DNA from: Micromonospora sp. WMMD1102
GTDB lineage: Bacteria > Actinomycetota > Actinomycetes > Mycobacteriales > Micromonosporaceae
NCBI RefSeq assembly: GCF_029626265.1
Contig: NZ_JARUBN010000001.1
Span: 1,550,001-1,614,000, forward strand
DNA: 64,000 nt
Direction: 5' to 3'
The notes under the pieces are model-generated. The model ran no database searches. It was not told where the DNA came from and worked only from the letters and a program-made list of their open reading frames with translations. Shown here piece after piece: positions 19,463 through 26,910 of this stretch. Both the position numbers and the translations under genes were made by a program. Position 1 is the first letter of the stretch. Each line of letters opens with the position of its first letter.

Positions 19463-20215
19463 ATGCCGGAGATGGTGGTCCCCCAGGTCAAGGTCATCGC
19501 GTGGACGCACTTCGAACCCCCGGAGGACGTCCCCTGGTCGACCGACGCGGACGGCGGCCAGGCGCTCGCCGAGTTCGCCGGCCGGGCCTGCTACCAGTCG
19601 TGGCGCAAGCCCAACCCGGCCACCGCGACAAACGCGGGCTATCTCACGCACATCCTGGAGAGCCAGCACCTCTCCGTGCTGGAGCACGGCAGCGTGACCT
19701 TCTACTTCACCGGCGTGTCCCGCTCGTTCACCCACGAACTCGTCCGGCACCGGCACTTCTCCTACTCCCAGCTCTCCCAGCGGTACGTGCCGGAGCGGGA
19801 GGCCGCGATGGTGGAGCCGGCGGTGATCGCCGACGACCCGGAGCTGCACAAGCGTTTCGTGGAGGCGGGTGTGGCGAGCCTGCGGGCGTACAACGACCTG
19901 CTGGAGGGGCTGGAGCGGCGGTTCGCCGACGTGCAGAACCCGACACTGCGCCGCAAGCAGGCCCGGCAGGCCGCCCGGGCGGTGCTGCCGAACGCCACCG
20001 AGACCCGGATCGTGGTCACCGGCAACTACCGCGCCTGGCGGCACTTCGTGGCGATGCGGGCCACCGAGGGCGCCGACGTCGAGATCCGCGAGCTGGCCGT
20101 CGAGTGCCTGCGGCAACTCCAGCGGGTCGCCCCGAACGTCTTCGGCGACTTCACCATCAAGGCGCTGCCGGACGGCACCGAGATCGCCACCAGCCCGTAC
20201 GCCCAGTTGTCCTGA
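19463..20215 (+). CDS. thyX: Flavin-dependent thymidylate synthase
   Basis: ThyX methylates dUMP to dTMP using methylene-tetrahydrofolate and FAD, without a folate-oxidising step. The 250-residue protein contains the signature [14 protein letters not shown] (around residues 95-108), including the RHR and Ser residues used for FAD and dUMP binding, and the later [13 protein letters not shown] segment. The conserved start [19 protein letters not shown] fixes the ATG. The order thyX-dapA-rnj is the same as Rv2754c-Rv2752c in M. tuberculosis. The length is standard. Confidence 0.97.
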   Translation: MPEMVVPQVKVIAWTHFEPPEDVPWSTDADGGQALAEFAGRACYQSWRKPNPATATNAGYLTHILESQHLSVLEHGSVTFYFTGVSRSFTHELVRHRHFSYSQLSQRYVPEREAAMVEPAVIADDPELHKRFVEAGVASLRAYNDLLEGLERRFADVQNPTLRRKQARQAARAVLPNATETRIVVTGNYRAWRHFVAMRATEGADVEIRELAVECLRQLQRVAPNVFGDFTIKALPDGTEIATSPYAQLS

Positions 20216-20249
20216 ACCCTTCCCCGCCGGTCGGGCGGCGGCAGTCCGA

Positions 20250-20255
20250 TAGGTT
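20250..20255 (+). promoter_or_regulatory. -10 box of dapA, leaderless type
   Basis: TAGGTT is followed by exactly six bases and then the dapA ATG at 20262. There is no ribosome site. The same TAGGTT-N6-ATG layout occurs at 59694. Confidence 0.6.
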
Positions 20256-20261
20256 GTTCGC

Positions 20262-21182
20262 ATGACCCACCACCCTGTCAACGCCGATCGGGCCGCACCC
20301 CGCCCGTTCGGCCGTCTGCTCACCGCGATGGTGACCCCGTTCACCACCGACGGCTCGCTGGATCTCGACGGTGCGGCCCGGCTTGCGGCCTACCTGGTGG
20401 ACGAGCAGGGCAACGACGCGCTGGTCGTGAACGGCACCACCGGTGAGTCGCCGACCACCAGCGACGCGGAGAAGGAGCGGCTGGTCCGCACGGTGGTCGA
20501 GACGGTGGGCGACCGGGCCCGGGTGGTCGCCGGGGTCGGCACCAACGACACCCGGCACACCATCGAGCTGGCCGGTGCCGCCGAGAAGGCCGGGGCGCAC
20601 GGGCTGCTGGTGGTCACGCCGTACTACAACAAGCCGCCGCAGGCCGGGCTGGTCCGGCACTTCACCGCGGTCGCCGACGCCACCGCGCTGCCGGTGATGC
20701 TCTACGACATCCCGCACCGCAGCGGGGTGGCGATCGCCACCGAGACCCTGTTGCGGCTCGCCGGGCACGAGCGGATCGTCGCGGTGAAGGACGCCAAGGG
20801 CGACCTGATCGCCAGCTCGGCGGTTACCGGCCGGACCGACCTGGCGTACTACTCCGGCGAGGACGCCCTGACGCTGCCCGCCCTGGCGATCGGCGGGGTC
20901 GGCCTGGTCGGCACCTCCACCCACCTGACCGGGGCACTCACCAAGCAGATGATCGAGGCGTACGACCGGGGCGCCACCGCCGAGGCGCTGGCCCTGCACC
21001 GACGGCTGCTGCCGCTGTTCACCGGCATCTTCCGCACCCAGGGCACCATCCTGGTCAAGGCGGCCCTGGCCGCCCGGGGGCTGCCCGCCGGGCCGGTACG
21101 CCCACCACTGGTGGAGGCCACCGCCGACGAGGTCGCCCAGTTGCGGGTCGACTGCGCCGACGCCGGGCTGGAGCTGCCGTGA
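20262..21182 (+). CDS. dapA: 4-hydroxy-tetrahydrodipicolinate synthase
   Basis: DapA condenses pyruvate with aspartate semialdehyde, the first committed step of diaminopimelate/lysine synthesis. The 306-residue TIM barrel shows GTTGESPTT, the YYNKPPQAGLVRHF loop, the Tyr in MLYDIPHRSG and the Schiff-base Lys in IVAVKDAKGDL (near residue 174). The length is normal. It is expressed from its own TAGGTT box and is followed by rnj through a bridging micro-ORF, so dapA and rnj are probably translationally linked. Confidence 0.97.
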   Translation: MTHHPVNADRAAPRPFGRLLTAMVTPFTTDGSLDLDGAARLAAYLVDEQGNDALVVNGTTGESPTTSDAEKERLVRTVVETVGDRARVVAGVGTNDTRHTIELAGAAEKAGAHGLLVVTPYYNKPPQAGLVRHFTAVADATALPVMLYDIPHRSGVAIATETLLRLAGHERIVAVKDAKGDLIASSAVTGRTDLAYYSGEDALTLPALAIGGVGLVGTSTHLTGALTKQMIEAYDRGATAEALALHRRLLPLFTGIFRTQGTILVKAALAARGLPAGPVRPPLVEATADEVAQLRVDCADAGLELP

Positions 21183-21265
21183 GCACGCGCGGGAAGATCG
21201 GGGCACGGCTTCGCGCCGGGGCGCGGGGTGTTGCCGGGGCACGGCGTTGCGGAGTGACGGCATGA
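21179..21265 (+). CDS. Bridging micro-ORF, 28 residues (dapA-rnj)
   Basis: It starts at a GTG overlapping the dapA stop (GTGA, 21179-21182) and ends at a TGA overlapping the rnj start (ATGA, 21262-21265). It would encode a basic peptide beginning MSTRGKIGARLRAGARG. It exactly spans the 79-base gap. I infer that it keeps ribosomes moving from dapA into rnj; the peptide itself matches nothing I know. Confidence 0.35.
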   Translation: MSTRGKIGARLRAGARGVAGARRCGVTA

Positions 21266-22950
21266 GCCAGCCGGGAATCGAGCTGGAGCCGCCGCCGCCG
21301 CTGCCCGAGGGCGGGCTGCGGATCATGCCACTGGGCGGGCTCGGCGCCATCGGGCGGAACATGACCGTCTTCGAGTACGACGGCAAGCTGCTGATCGTCG
21401 ACTGCGGGGTGCTCTTCCCCGACGTCGAGCAGCCCGGGGTGGACCTGATCCTGCCGGACTTCGCCGCGATCCTGGACCGGCTCGGCGACGTGCAGGCGAT
21501 CGTGTTGACCCACGGGCACGAGGACCACATCGGGGCGGTTCCATACCTACTCGCCCACAAACCGGACATCCCGCTGGTCGGTTCGCAGTTCACCCTCGCC
21601 CTGGTCGAGGCGAAGCTGGCCGAGCGGCGGATCGAGCCGTACACCCTGACGGTCCGGGAGGGCGGCCGGGAGCGGCTCGGCCCGTTCGAGTGTGAGTTCT
21701 TCGCGGTCAACCACTCGATCCCGGACGCCCTCGCGGTGGCGATCCGCACCCCGGCCGGGCTGGTGCTGCACACCGGCGACTTCAAGATGGACCAGCTCCC
21801 GCTGGACGGCCGGATCACCGACCTGGCCGGCTTCGCCCGGCTCGGCGGCGAGGGCGTCGACCTGCTCCTCTCCGACTCGACGAACGCCGAGATCCCCGGC
21901 TTCGTCACCCCGGAGCGGGAGATCGGCCCGGTACTCGACTCGATCTTCGCCAAGGCGCGCGGCCGGATCATCGTCGCCTCGTTCGCCTCGCACGTGCACC
22001 GGGTGCAGCAGGTACTGGACTCCGCCGCCGAGCACGGCCGCAAGGTCGCCTTCATCGGCCGGTCGATGGTGCGCAACATGGGCATCGCCCGCGACCTCGG
22101 GCTGCTCCGGATCGAGCCGGGCCTGGTCGTCGGGCTGGACGAGGCGACCGCGCTGCCGCCGGACCGGATCGTGCTGATGTCGACCGGTTCCCAGGGCGAG
22201 CCGATGAGCGCGCTGGGCCGGATGGCCACCGGCGACCACCGGCACATCACCGTCGCCCCCGGCGACACCGTCGTGCTGGCCAGCTCGCTGGTGCCGGGAA
22301 ACGAGACCTCGGTCTACCGGGTGATCAACCAGCTCTCCCGGGCCGGCGCGACCGTGATCCACAAGGACGTGGCCAAGGTGCACGTCTCCGGGCACGCCCC
22401 CGCCGGTGAACTGCTCTACCTGCTCAACGTCGTCCGACCGAGCAACCTGATGCCGGTGCACGGCGAGTGGCGGCACCTGCGGGCGCACGCCCGGCTCGGC
22501 ATCGAGTCCGGGGTCTCGCCGGACCGGGTGGTGCTCTGCGAGGACGGCGACGTCGTCGACCTCGTCGAGGGGCACGCCCGGGTGGTCGGCCACCTGAAGA
22601 GCCGGTACGTCTACGTCGACGGCCTCGCCGTCGGCGACGTCGGCGAGTCGCTCCTCACCGAGCGGCGGATCCTCGGCGACGGCGGCTTCATCTCGGCGAC
22701 CGTGGTGGTCGACTCGGTCACCGGCAAGGTGGTCGGCGGCCCGGCCATCTCCGCCAAGGGCTTCTCCGACGACCCGGAGGCGTTCAACCCGGTGATCCCG
22801 CTGATCACCGAGGCGCTCGGCCGGGCGGCCACCGACGGGATCACCGACCCGCACCAGTTGCAGCAGATCGTCCGCCGGACCGTCGGCCGCTGGGTGAACG
22901 ACGCGTACCGGCGCCGCCCGATGATCGTCCCGACCGTGGTCGAGGTCTGA
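21262..22950 (+). CDS. rnj: Ribonuclease J
   Basis: This is a 562-residue zinc-dependent 5'-3' exo/endoribonuclease of the metallo-beta-lactamase/beta-CASP family. The metal motif THGHEDHIGA is near residues 83-91, with later His in VNHSIPDALA and HTGDFK. The beta-CASP region includes STNAEIPGFVTPER and SFASHVHRVQQ, and HVSGHAPAGEL gives another ligand. The C-terminal domain is present. GGAG seven bases upstream supports the ATG at 21262. RNase J helps mature rRNA and degrade mRNA, and works with PNPase encoded at 3.5 kb. Confidence 0.96.
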   Translation: MSQPGIELEPPPPLPEGGLRIMPLGGLGAIGRNMTVFEYDGKLLIVDCGVLFPDVEQPGVDLILPDFAAILDRLGDVQAIVLTHGHEDHIGAVPYLLAHKPDIPLVGSQFTLALVEAKLAERRIEPYTLTVREGGRERLGPFECEFFAVNHSIPDALAVAIRTPAGLVLHTGDFKMDQLPLDGRITDLAGFARLGGEGVDLLLSDSTNAEIPGFVTPEREIGPVLDSIFAKARGRIIVASFASHVHRVQQVLDSAAEHGRKVAFIGRSMVRNMGIARDLGLLRIEPGLVVGLDEATALPPDRIVLMSTGSQGEPMSALGRMATGDHRHITVAPGDTVVLASSLVPGNETSVYRVINQLSRAGATVIHKDVAKVHVSGHAPAGELLYLLNVVRPSNLMPVHGEWRHLRAHARLGIESGVSPDRVVLCEDGDVVDLVEGHARVVGHLKSRYVYVDGLAVGDVGESLLTERRILGDGGFISATVVVDSVTGKVVGGPAISAKGFSDDPEAFNPVIPLITEALGRAATDGITDPHQLQQIVRRTVGRWVNDAYRRRPMIVPTVVEV

Positions 22951-22968
22951 CCGCCCCGCCTCAGGTGT

Positions 22969-23018
22969 AAGGAAGGGCCCCCTCTACAACGCAAAGCGAT
23001 AAGAGGGGGCCCTTCCTT
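22969..23018. terminator. GGGCCCCCTCT hairpin after rnj (repeat-family element)
   Basis: AAGGAAGGGCCCCCTCT (22969-22985) is perfectly complementary to 23002-23018, a 17-bp stem with a 16-base loop. It lies 18 bases past the rnj stop and would serve as a terminator. The same core occurs as direct copies after dapB, so the element belongs to a dispersed intergenic repeat. Confidence 0.8.
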
Positions 23019-23143
23019 CTACGTAGCCGTGGCGCTGACGGTTCAACCGATCGGCTGTGAGATTGCCCATCGCCGATCGTTCATCGCCGGCTGGCTGTCG
23101 GCCGTACCTTCCCGCGGGCTGCCCGAGGTGAAGGAGGCGATCG

Positions 23144-24775
23144 ATGGATCGCGGACGCGCGACGCGGAGCCGGCGAGGCACGGTCAGTCGGCGGAGTACG
23201 GCACAGCGGCGGGGGATCGCGATCGGCGTGACGGTGGCGACCGTGGCCGGTCTGGCGGCGGTGACCTGGCCGGCGTTGGCTGGCGAGGATCCGCCGCGAC
23301 CGGAACCGGCCAACCCGTCCCGCCAGCTCGTCGACGCGTTGCGCCGGGACCTGTCGCTGACCGAGGCGCAGGCGCGCACCCGCCTCGACCGTGAGCGGTG
23401 GGCCCGGACCACCACTCGTCAGCTGCGTGCCGAGCTGGGTGCCGGGTACGGCGGCGCCTGGTTCACCGCCGACGGCAACCGGCTGATGGTGGCGGTGACG
23501 GACCAGGGGACCGCGGCGCGGGTACGTGCCGCCGGGGCCGAGCCGAAGCTCGTCACCCGGAACGCCCGACAGCTCGACACGGTGAAGGCGAGCCTCGACC
23601 GGATCGCCGAGGAGGCGACCCCGGACGTCGCCGGCTGGTACGTCGACGTCTCCAACAACCGCGTCGTGGTACGCGCCCAGCCGGGAACCGAGGCCGACGT
23701 GCGGCGCTTCGTCCGGGCCAGTGGCGCCCCGGCGGACGCGGTCGAGGTGGTCGCCTCGGCGGAGGCGCCGGTGCCGCTGATCGACGTGCGGGGCGGTGAC
23801 CCCTACCTGATCGACGGGCGGGCGCGTTGCTCGATCGGCTTCTCCGTCGTCGGCGGCTTCGTCACCGCCGGCCACTGTGGAGCGGAGGGTGCCACCACCA
23901 GCAGCCCGGACGGGGTCGCCCAGGGTGTCGTCTCGGCCTCCTCGTTCCCCGGTGACGACTGGGGCGTGGTGCAGACCAACGACGACTGGGTGCCGCAGCC
24001 GGTGGTGAACGACTTCGACGGCGGCACGATCGCCGTCGCCGGTGGCCAGGAGGCGCCGGTGGGCAGCTCGATCTGCCGCTTCGGCTCCACCACCGGGGCC
24101 CGCTGCGGTGTCGTGGAGGCGCTGAACGCCACCGTCGTCTACCCGGAGGGCACGGTCACCGGGCTGACCCGGACGGACGTCTGCGCCGAGCCGGGCGACT
24201 CCGGCGGTTCGTGGATGTCCGGGGACCAGGCCCAGGGGGTCACCTCCGGTGGCTCCGGCGACTGCACGGTGGGCGGCACCACGTTCTTCCAGCCGCTGAC
24301 CGAGATCCTGGAGGTCAACCAGCTCACCCTGGTCACCACCGCCGACGGTGCGACGCCGCCTGCCGAGCCGCCGGCCGGCACCGAGCCGCCCGCCGCGACC
24401 GAACCGCCGGCCACCGAGCCGCCGGCCGGCGAGGACCCGCCAGCGGCCGAGGCGCCGCCGGGTTCGGAGTGTGTCGGGCACAGGGCGTTGAAGGCGGCCA
24501 CCCTGGGCGCCGGGCGCCGCCAGGTGCAGCCCGCCGGCCGTTACTTCCGGGCCGGGCACGGCCGGCAGACCGGCTGCCTGGACGGGCCGGACGGGGCCAA
24601 CTTCGACCTGGTACTCCAGAGGTGGAGCCGGGGTGGCTGGCGTACCGTGGCCGTCTCCGCCGGGCCGACCGCCGACGAGCGGATCTCCTTCACCGGCAGC
24701 GCCGGCTTCTACCGATACCGGGTCGAGGCCCGGCGCGGCTCCGGCGACTACACCCTGGGCTTCTCGGTTCGCTGA
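23144..24775 (+). CDS. Secreted S1 family (streptogrisin / alpha-lytic-like) serine protease
   Basis: The 543-residue preproprotease has an N-terminal hydrophobic signal (RGIAIGVTVATVAGLAAVTW) ending at ALA. An alpha-lytic-type propeptide (residues about 48-215) acts as folding chaperone in this family. The chymotrypsin-fold domain has His in GGFVTAGHCG (near 244), Asp in FPGDDWGVV (near 272) and Ser in EPGDSGGSW (near 353). A Pro/Glu/Ala linker (PPAGTEPPAATEPP) leads to a C-terminal beta domain of about 115 residues ending YRVEARRGSGDYTLGF, like pre-peptidase C-terminal modules. GAAGGAGG upstream supports the start. It is extracellular and probably nutritional. Confidence 0.95.
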   Translation: MDRGRATRSRRGTVSRRSTAQRRGIAIGVTVATVAGLAAVTWPALAGEDPPRPEPANPSRQLVDALRRDLSLTEAQARTRLDRERWARTTTRQLRAELGAGYGGAWFTADGNRLMVAVTDQGTAARVRAAGAEPKLVTRNARQLDTVKASLDRIAEEATPDVAGWYVDVSNNRVVVRAQPGTEADVRRFVRASGAPADAVEVVASAEAPVPLIDVRGGDPYLIDGRARCSIGFSVVGGFVTAGHCGAEGATTSSPDGVAQGVVSASSFPGDDWGVVQTNDDWVPQPVVNDFDGGTIAVAGGQEAPVGSSICRFGSTTGARCGVVEALNATVVYPEGTVTGLTRTDVCAEPGDSGGSWMSGDQAQGVTSGGSGDCTVGGTTFFQPLTEILEVNQLTLVTTADGATPPAEPPAGTEPPAATEPPATEPPAGEDPPAAEAPPGSECVGHRALKAATLGAGRRQVQPAGRYFRAGHGRQTGCLDGPDGANFDLVLQRWSRGGWRTVAVSAGPTADERISFTGSAGFYRYRVEARRGSGDYTLGFSVR

Positions 24776-24929
24776 GGCTGCCCCCGACCCCGGCTCTGGC
24801 TTCGACCCCGGCTCCGATTCGAAGGGCGGGGCCGGGGCCCGAGTCGATACAGCGCCGGCCGGCGGGCTGAGTATCCGTACCCGGTCCGCCGGTCGCCCGA
24901 CTGGGTAGCCTTTGCCCCGGGAGGCGGCA

Positions 24930-25430
24930 ATGAGTTACCGGTTGTTGGTCACGCTGGCGTTGACGCTGCACTTCGGCTTCCTGGCCTACCTGGTGCTCGG
25001 CGGATTCATCGCCTGGCGCTGGCCGAGGACGATCTGGCCGCACCTGGCGACTGCCGGCTGGGCGGTGCTGGTGGTCGCCGCCCGCCTGGCCTGCCCGCTC
25101 ACCCACCTCGAACACTGGGCACGGCGTCGGGCCGGCGAGTCCGGCGTCGGGCAGGGGTTCATCGACCGCTACATCGAGGGCGTGGTCTATCCCGAGCGGT
25201 ACGCCGGGCTCGCCCAGACGCTCGTCGCGGTGCTGATCCTGGTCTCCTGGCTCGGCCTGGCCCACCGGCTCGGCCTGTTCCGGCGGCTGCGCCCGGCGCA
25301 CCGGCTCGACCCGGCCCAGGACTCCGGGCCGGCGCCGCGGATCAGGGCAGCCCGTCACGCCACCGGTCCGCGATCGTGTCCGCCGGACCGCGAACGTGGC
25401 GCTCCGCCCGGTCCCTCGGCACGTCGGTGA
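24930..25430 (+). CDS. DUF2784 membrane protein
   Basis: The predicted 166-residue protein begins MSYRLLVTLALTLHFGFLAYLVLGGF and has three to four membrane helices with the family's LHFGFLAYLVLGG and CPLTHLEHWARRRAGE segments, then GFIDRYIEGVVYPERYAG. The function is unknown. GGGAGG five bases upstream supports the ATG at 24930. The Arg/Pro-rich C-terminus from about residue 125 onward is unlike the family, and its last 76 bases overlap antisense with the next gene. Confidence 0.85.
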   Translation: MSYRLLVTLALTLHFGFLAYLVLGGFIAWRWPRTIWPHLATAGWAVLVVAARLACPLTHLEHWARRRAGESGVGQGFIDRYIEGVVYPERYAGLAQTLVAVLILVSWLGLAHRLGLFRRLRPAHRLDPAQDSGPAPRIRAARHATGPRSCPPDRERGAPPGPSARR

Positions 25431-26686
25431 TCGTCTGGTCCCTCGGCACGCCGGGGATCGTCTGGTCTTCCGGCACGCCGGGGATCGCGCGACAGGGCAG
25501 CAGGTCGACGATCGCCTGATTCCTCGGCACGTCGCGGATCGCCCGGCATCGCAGCAGGTCGCCGATCGGCGCCGGTCGGCGCCGGTGGCAGCGGCACCGG
25601 GCCGGGCACCGGGCATTCGGCCAGCCAGCCGGCGATCCGGCCGGACTGGTGGCTCGTCCCGTTGCGGGCGTCGAACCGGCCGGCCAGATCCTCGGCGGTG
25701 ACCGTGAGTTCGCCGCCGAGCGCGGCGACGGTCAGCTCGGCGGGGTGCCGTTGCGCGTGTCCGGCACGGTGCGGCCGGTGCCGGGCGAGACCGGCCGCGC
25801 CGGCCAGCCGGCAGAGCAGCGCACCGGCGGCGGCGAACTCCAGCGCGGACGCCTCGTCGTGCCGGCGGTCCAACTCGGGCAGGTGCCGGGCGAGGATCGT
25901 CAGCCCACGGTCGTGGTGCCCGGCGAGCGCACAGAACCGCAGGTGGTCGGCGAGGAACGCGAACCCGGCCCGTTCCCGCCGGTGCCGCCGGTGGGCGCGT
26001 ACGTGCGCGTCGGCGGCCTCGGCGTACCGGCCCAGGCGCAGATATGCCAACTGGACGGTGCCGAGCGCCCGCTCCGGCTGGTCGGGGCAGTCCAGCCGGC
26101 CGGTGAGCACCGGCTCGACGGTCTGCACCGCCTCGGTCCACCGGCCCCAGCCGGTCAACAGCCTCGCCTGCTCGACCGCCTCGCAACCGGCGCAACCGCT
26201 CCAGCCGTCCCGGGGCGCCGCCCGCCACCGCGCCAACCACCGCCGGGCGGCCGGCTCGGCACCGACGTGGTCGGCGATCCGGCAACGCAGCGCGTACGCC
26301 GGACGTCGGCTCCGCCCGGCCGCCCCGAGTCGCCGCTCCAGGTCGTCGAGGGCGGCTTCGGCGCGGGCCAGTGCCAGCCGGGAGGTGGCGCAGAGGGCGG
26401 CCACCGCCGCCCGGTGGTAGTCGGGCAGCCGGTCGGCGTCGAACTGCTCGACCGTCCCCGGCACCCGGTCGACGAGGTCGAGACACCATCGCACCGGCGG
26501 GAGCAGCCGCCACGGCTCGATCTGCTGTCGCACCTCGACCAGGGCGAGCCGGGCCGTGAAGCCGAGCCGCAGGTCGCCGGCCGCGTCGGCGTACGCCACG
26601 ATCCGGTCGAGTTCGGCGAGCTTGGCCGCGTCGTCCGGCCGGTCCCGGGCGTCCGCCAGTGCGGCGGCCAACTCGTCGGCGGTCAC
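25355..26686 (-). CDS. Helical-repeat (TPR-like) hypothetical protein
   Basis: The 443-residue protein starts (GTG)TADELAAALADARDRPDDAAKLAEL and is rich in paired amphipathic helices with TPR-like spacing, e.g. LGTVQLAYLRLGRYAEAADAHVRAHRRH. A CxxC (CAGCE) occurs near residue 168. I recognise no specific family. The C-terminal 80 residues are a charged low-complexity tail of DPRRAEGPDDHRRAEGP-type repeats that continues antisense into the DUF2784 gene. The start codon overlaps the stop of a nine-residue leader ORF. It is divergent from ftsK. A scaffold role is possible but not shown. Confidence 0.6.
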   Translation of the reverse strand: MTADELAAALADARDRPDDAAKLAELDRIVAYADAAGDLRLGFTARLALVEVRQQIEPWRLLPPVRWCLDLVDRVPGTVEQFDADRLPDYHRAAVAALCATSRLALARAEAALDDLERRLGAAGRSRRPAYALRCRIADHVGAEPAARRWLARWRAAPRDGWSGCAGCEAVEQARLLTGWGRWTEAVQTVEPVLTGRLDCPDQPERALGTVQLAYLRLGRYAEAADAHVRAHRRHRRERAGFAFLADHLRFCALAGHHDRGLTILARHLPELDRRHDEASALEFAAAGALLCRLAGAAGLARHRPHRAGHAQRHPAELTVAALGGELTVTAEDLAGRFDARNGTSHQSGRIAGWLAECPVPGPVPLPPAPTGADRRPAAMPGDPRRAEESGDRRPAALSRDPRRAGRPDDPRRAEGPDDHRRAEGPGGAPRSRSGGHDRGPVA

Positions 26687-26712
26687 CCGACCGCTGCCCG
26701 GGGCTGGGTCAT
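26683..26712 (-). CDS. Nine-residue leader ORF overlapping the TPR-like gene start
   Basis: ATG at 26712 preceded by AAAGGCACTCCC opens MTQPRAAVG and stops at TGA 26683-26685, inside GTGA shared with the downstream GTG start. The downstream gene itself has no clear ribosome site, so it may be translated by coupling to this leader. Confidence 0.3.
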   Translation of the reverse strand: MTQPRAAVG

Positions 26713-26896
26713 GGGAGTGCCTTTCTTCGGCGAGGTCCGACCGGCGGTGAGCTTACCCAGCGTGGCGGCCTCGCTACGTCAGCACTCGCTGCGTCGGCAC
26801 TGCCCGCGTCGGCGCTCACTACGTCGGCACCTGTGATCTGCGAGGTAGCCGGGCCGACACGACCCGCAGAAGCGGGGAATCTCCTGCGCGCACCGC

Positions 26897-26902
26897 TAAC
26901 GT
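26897..26902 (+). promoter_or_regulatory. -10-like box of ftsK
   Basis: TAACGT ends eight bases before the ftsK ATG at 26911, and no ribosome site is visible. It fits the leaderless pattern seen at dapA, dapB and rimO. Confidence 0.4.
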
Positions 26903-26910
26903 GTGAACTT

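Noticed and set aside
20157..22268. 703-codon minus-strand frame over dapA and rnj
   Set aside because: It is a shadow of two textbook enzymes and crosses their boundary without any domain of its own.
24776..24860. Terminator after the S1 protease gene
   Set aside because: CCCCGGCTC and GGGCCGGGG can pair, but with mismatches and a 14-base loop, and direct repeats explain the sequence as well; not strong enough to list.
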